Assembly (NCBI RefSeq): GCF_027744825.2
Contig: NC_071343.1
Coordinates: 15,176,866 to 15,240,865, forward strand
Direction of reading: 5' to 3'
Length of the DNA stretch: 64,000 nt
From: Synchiropus splendidus
Taxonomy: Eukaryota; Chordata; Actinopteri; Syngnathiformes; Callionymidae
Each line of letters begins with the position of its first letter. Position 1 is the first letter of the stretch. The translations under genes were made by a program, and so were the position numbers. The notes under the pieces were generated by a model. That model searched no databases. It was given only the letters and a program-made list of their open reading frames with translations, and was not told where the DNA came from. Below are positions 63,016 to 64,000 of this stretch, in pieces.

Positions 63016-64000
63016 GTGAGCTGCCACTCTGCTATATATGATGTCGGGAAGATCTCGCTTCATAGATGATGGAAAAGTGGCCTCATGAGTTTTGAAAACT
63101 CTTTTTTATTCATGAAAAGTGTCTTTTTATTCACTCCTTTTTCATGAAACTTAGAATACTGTCGATCACTTTACAAAATAACTCACAAAATGGGGAAGTA
63201 ATTGTACTTAAAAGCAGTGATAGCAGTAGTTGTAATAGAGATTAGCGACTTGAATAAGTTGCAGAAAACATTTAAATCTTTGCTAATGAACAAACTTGAT
63301 CAAAATTTTCAGGAAATAATGGATGATTCAGTTATTTGGTGGTGCACTGGGTTATGTTTTGTTTCATTATTCTCATTACTGAAACACTGGTCAATAATCT
63401 CTCAACTTGCCAGGCAGCTTCATGCGCTTGTGTCTCTCCATGCACGATATCGGATCTAATATCTGGTACAGAAATATAATACGACACATACTCACAATAC
63501 AAGTAACAGCTGACTTACGACCTGCTCGACTTACGTTCGCCCGTACTCACGACCACAGCCAGCAGATTTTTTTTTTTTTCTATAATGTCTGGCACCGCAG
63601 CACGTAGCAGCCCGGCAACGTGTACAACAGTTATGGCAGCACAGTATCCCAGCATCTCACTACAGTAGCACCTATAACCCTCGCATCGGCTATTTTGAAT
63701 GGCATTCGACGTCAATTCCGACTTACGATTTGGTTGGTCGCAACCGAGCCTGGTTGTAAGTCGGATGTTACTTGTATAGTGGGAGAAATTGCGGCCATCT
63801 GCATATGTCCTTTTTATGTTTTATTTTTTCCATGGAATTACACCATATGCAGGATAACATTTTGTTGATGTGTAAATATGAAAGTAATTTGAATTTTTTT
63901 TTTCATCTAAAAAAATGAGCTCAATGACAAAAATATTAATGAAGAAGCAAAATTTTATTAGGACTGGGACCGGGAAGTCAATTTAGCAAAATGAATTACA
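63016..64000. other. neuroligin intron (truncated by window)
   Basis: Begins at the donor 63016. AT-rich, with one MITE at 63500-63774; no further exon in the window. Confidence 0.7.
63500..63774. mobile_element. TA-flanked MITE in neuroligin intron
   Basis: Inverted ends CAAGTAACAGCTGACTTACG (left) and CAAGTAACATCCGACTTACA (right, minus strand), flanked by TA at 63498-63499 and 63775-63776; 275 bp, no coding capacity. Confidence 0.85.

Noticed and set aside
1..64000. CRISPR arrays, prokaryotic operons, prophage or defence systems
   Set aside because: The DNA is clearly vertebrate; the tandem repeats are microsatellites or a coding minisatellite without unique spacers.
1..64000. tRNA and rRNA genes
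   Set aside because: No A-box/B-box pair with a cloverleaf and no rRNA core sequence was noticed by eye; a tRNA scan would be needed to exclude them fully.

Overview
The window is nuclear DNA of a ray-finned fish, most likely a percomorph teleost. The evidence is split vertebrate genes with GT-AG introns, several introns of only 65-80 bp, vertebrate-only families (sacsin, PRMT2, ERCC1, SON, neuroligin), TA-flanked Tc/mariner-like inverted-repeat elements, and abundant (TA)n, (GT)n and GATA/GACA microsatellites. Nothing points to prokaryotic or organelle DNA. The species cannot be named from the sequence.

Layout. Positions 1-14679 (minus strand) hold most of a sacsin-like giant chaperone gene. 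Five small exons and one 10.4-kb exon encode three GHKL/HSP90-type repeats and a J domain; the gene runs off the left edge just after the J domain. A short zinc-finger gene (16320-17201, plus) lies divergently next to it. Then come prmt2 (18632-20753, minus, 9 exons, 415 aa reconstructed) and ercc1 (21259-23504, minus, 9 exons, 334 aa), in tandem. Head-to-head with ercc1 is a SON-related SR-rich gene (5' exon ending at 24228, coding 26081-33335, plus, 1415 aa). It keeps SON's lysine-rich and RS segments and its 'AKANAAAMCAKAGVP' region, but stops before the place where SON carries a G-patch and a double-stranded-RNA-binding domain. One exon contains 28 copies of a 24-bp coding repeat.

From about 33.3 to 62.5 kb I find no convincing intact gene. 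This stretch holds TE remnants (a LINE reverse-transcriptase scrap, a TA-flanked MITE, an inverted pair of one interspersed repeat), a locally shuffled duplication, long microsatellites including a 560-bp GATA/GACA array, palindromes, and an unidentified frame-disrupted coding relic near 54.1-54.5 kb. At 62565-63015 (plus) the first coding exon of a neuroligin, closest to the NLGN4 type, begins; the rest lies beyond the right edge. The sequence before it is rich in CAG, GT, G-run and CG-alternating tracts and may be its promoter and 5' UTR region.

The genes are not an operon and do not form one pathway. PRMT2 (arginine methylation), ERCC1 (DNA repair) and SON (splicing and nuclear speckles) are nuclear housekeeping functions; sacsin and neuroligin are neuronal. 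I found no previously undescribed biological system. The most interesting items are the C- and N-terminally shortened SON paralogue with its coding minisatellite, a cluster of IRF-type motifs upstream of the sacsin paralogue, and a perfect 20-bp hairpin just beyond a GATA/GACA array.
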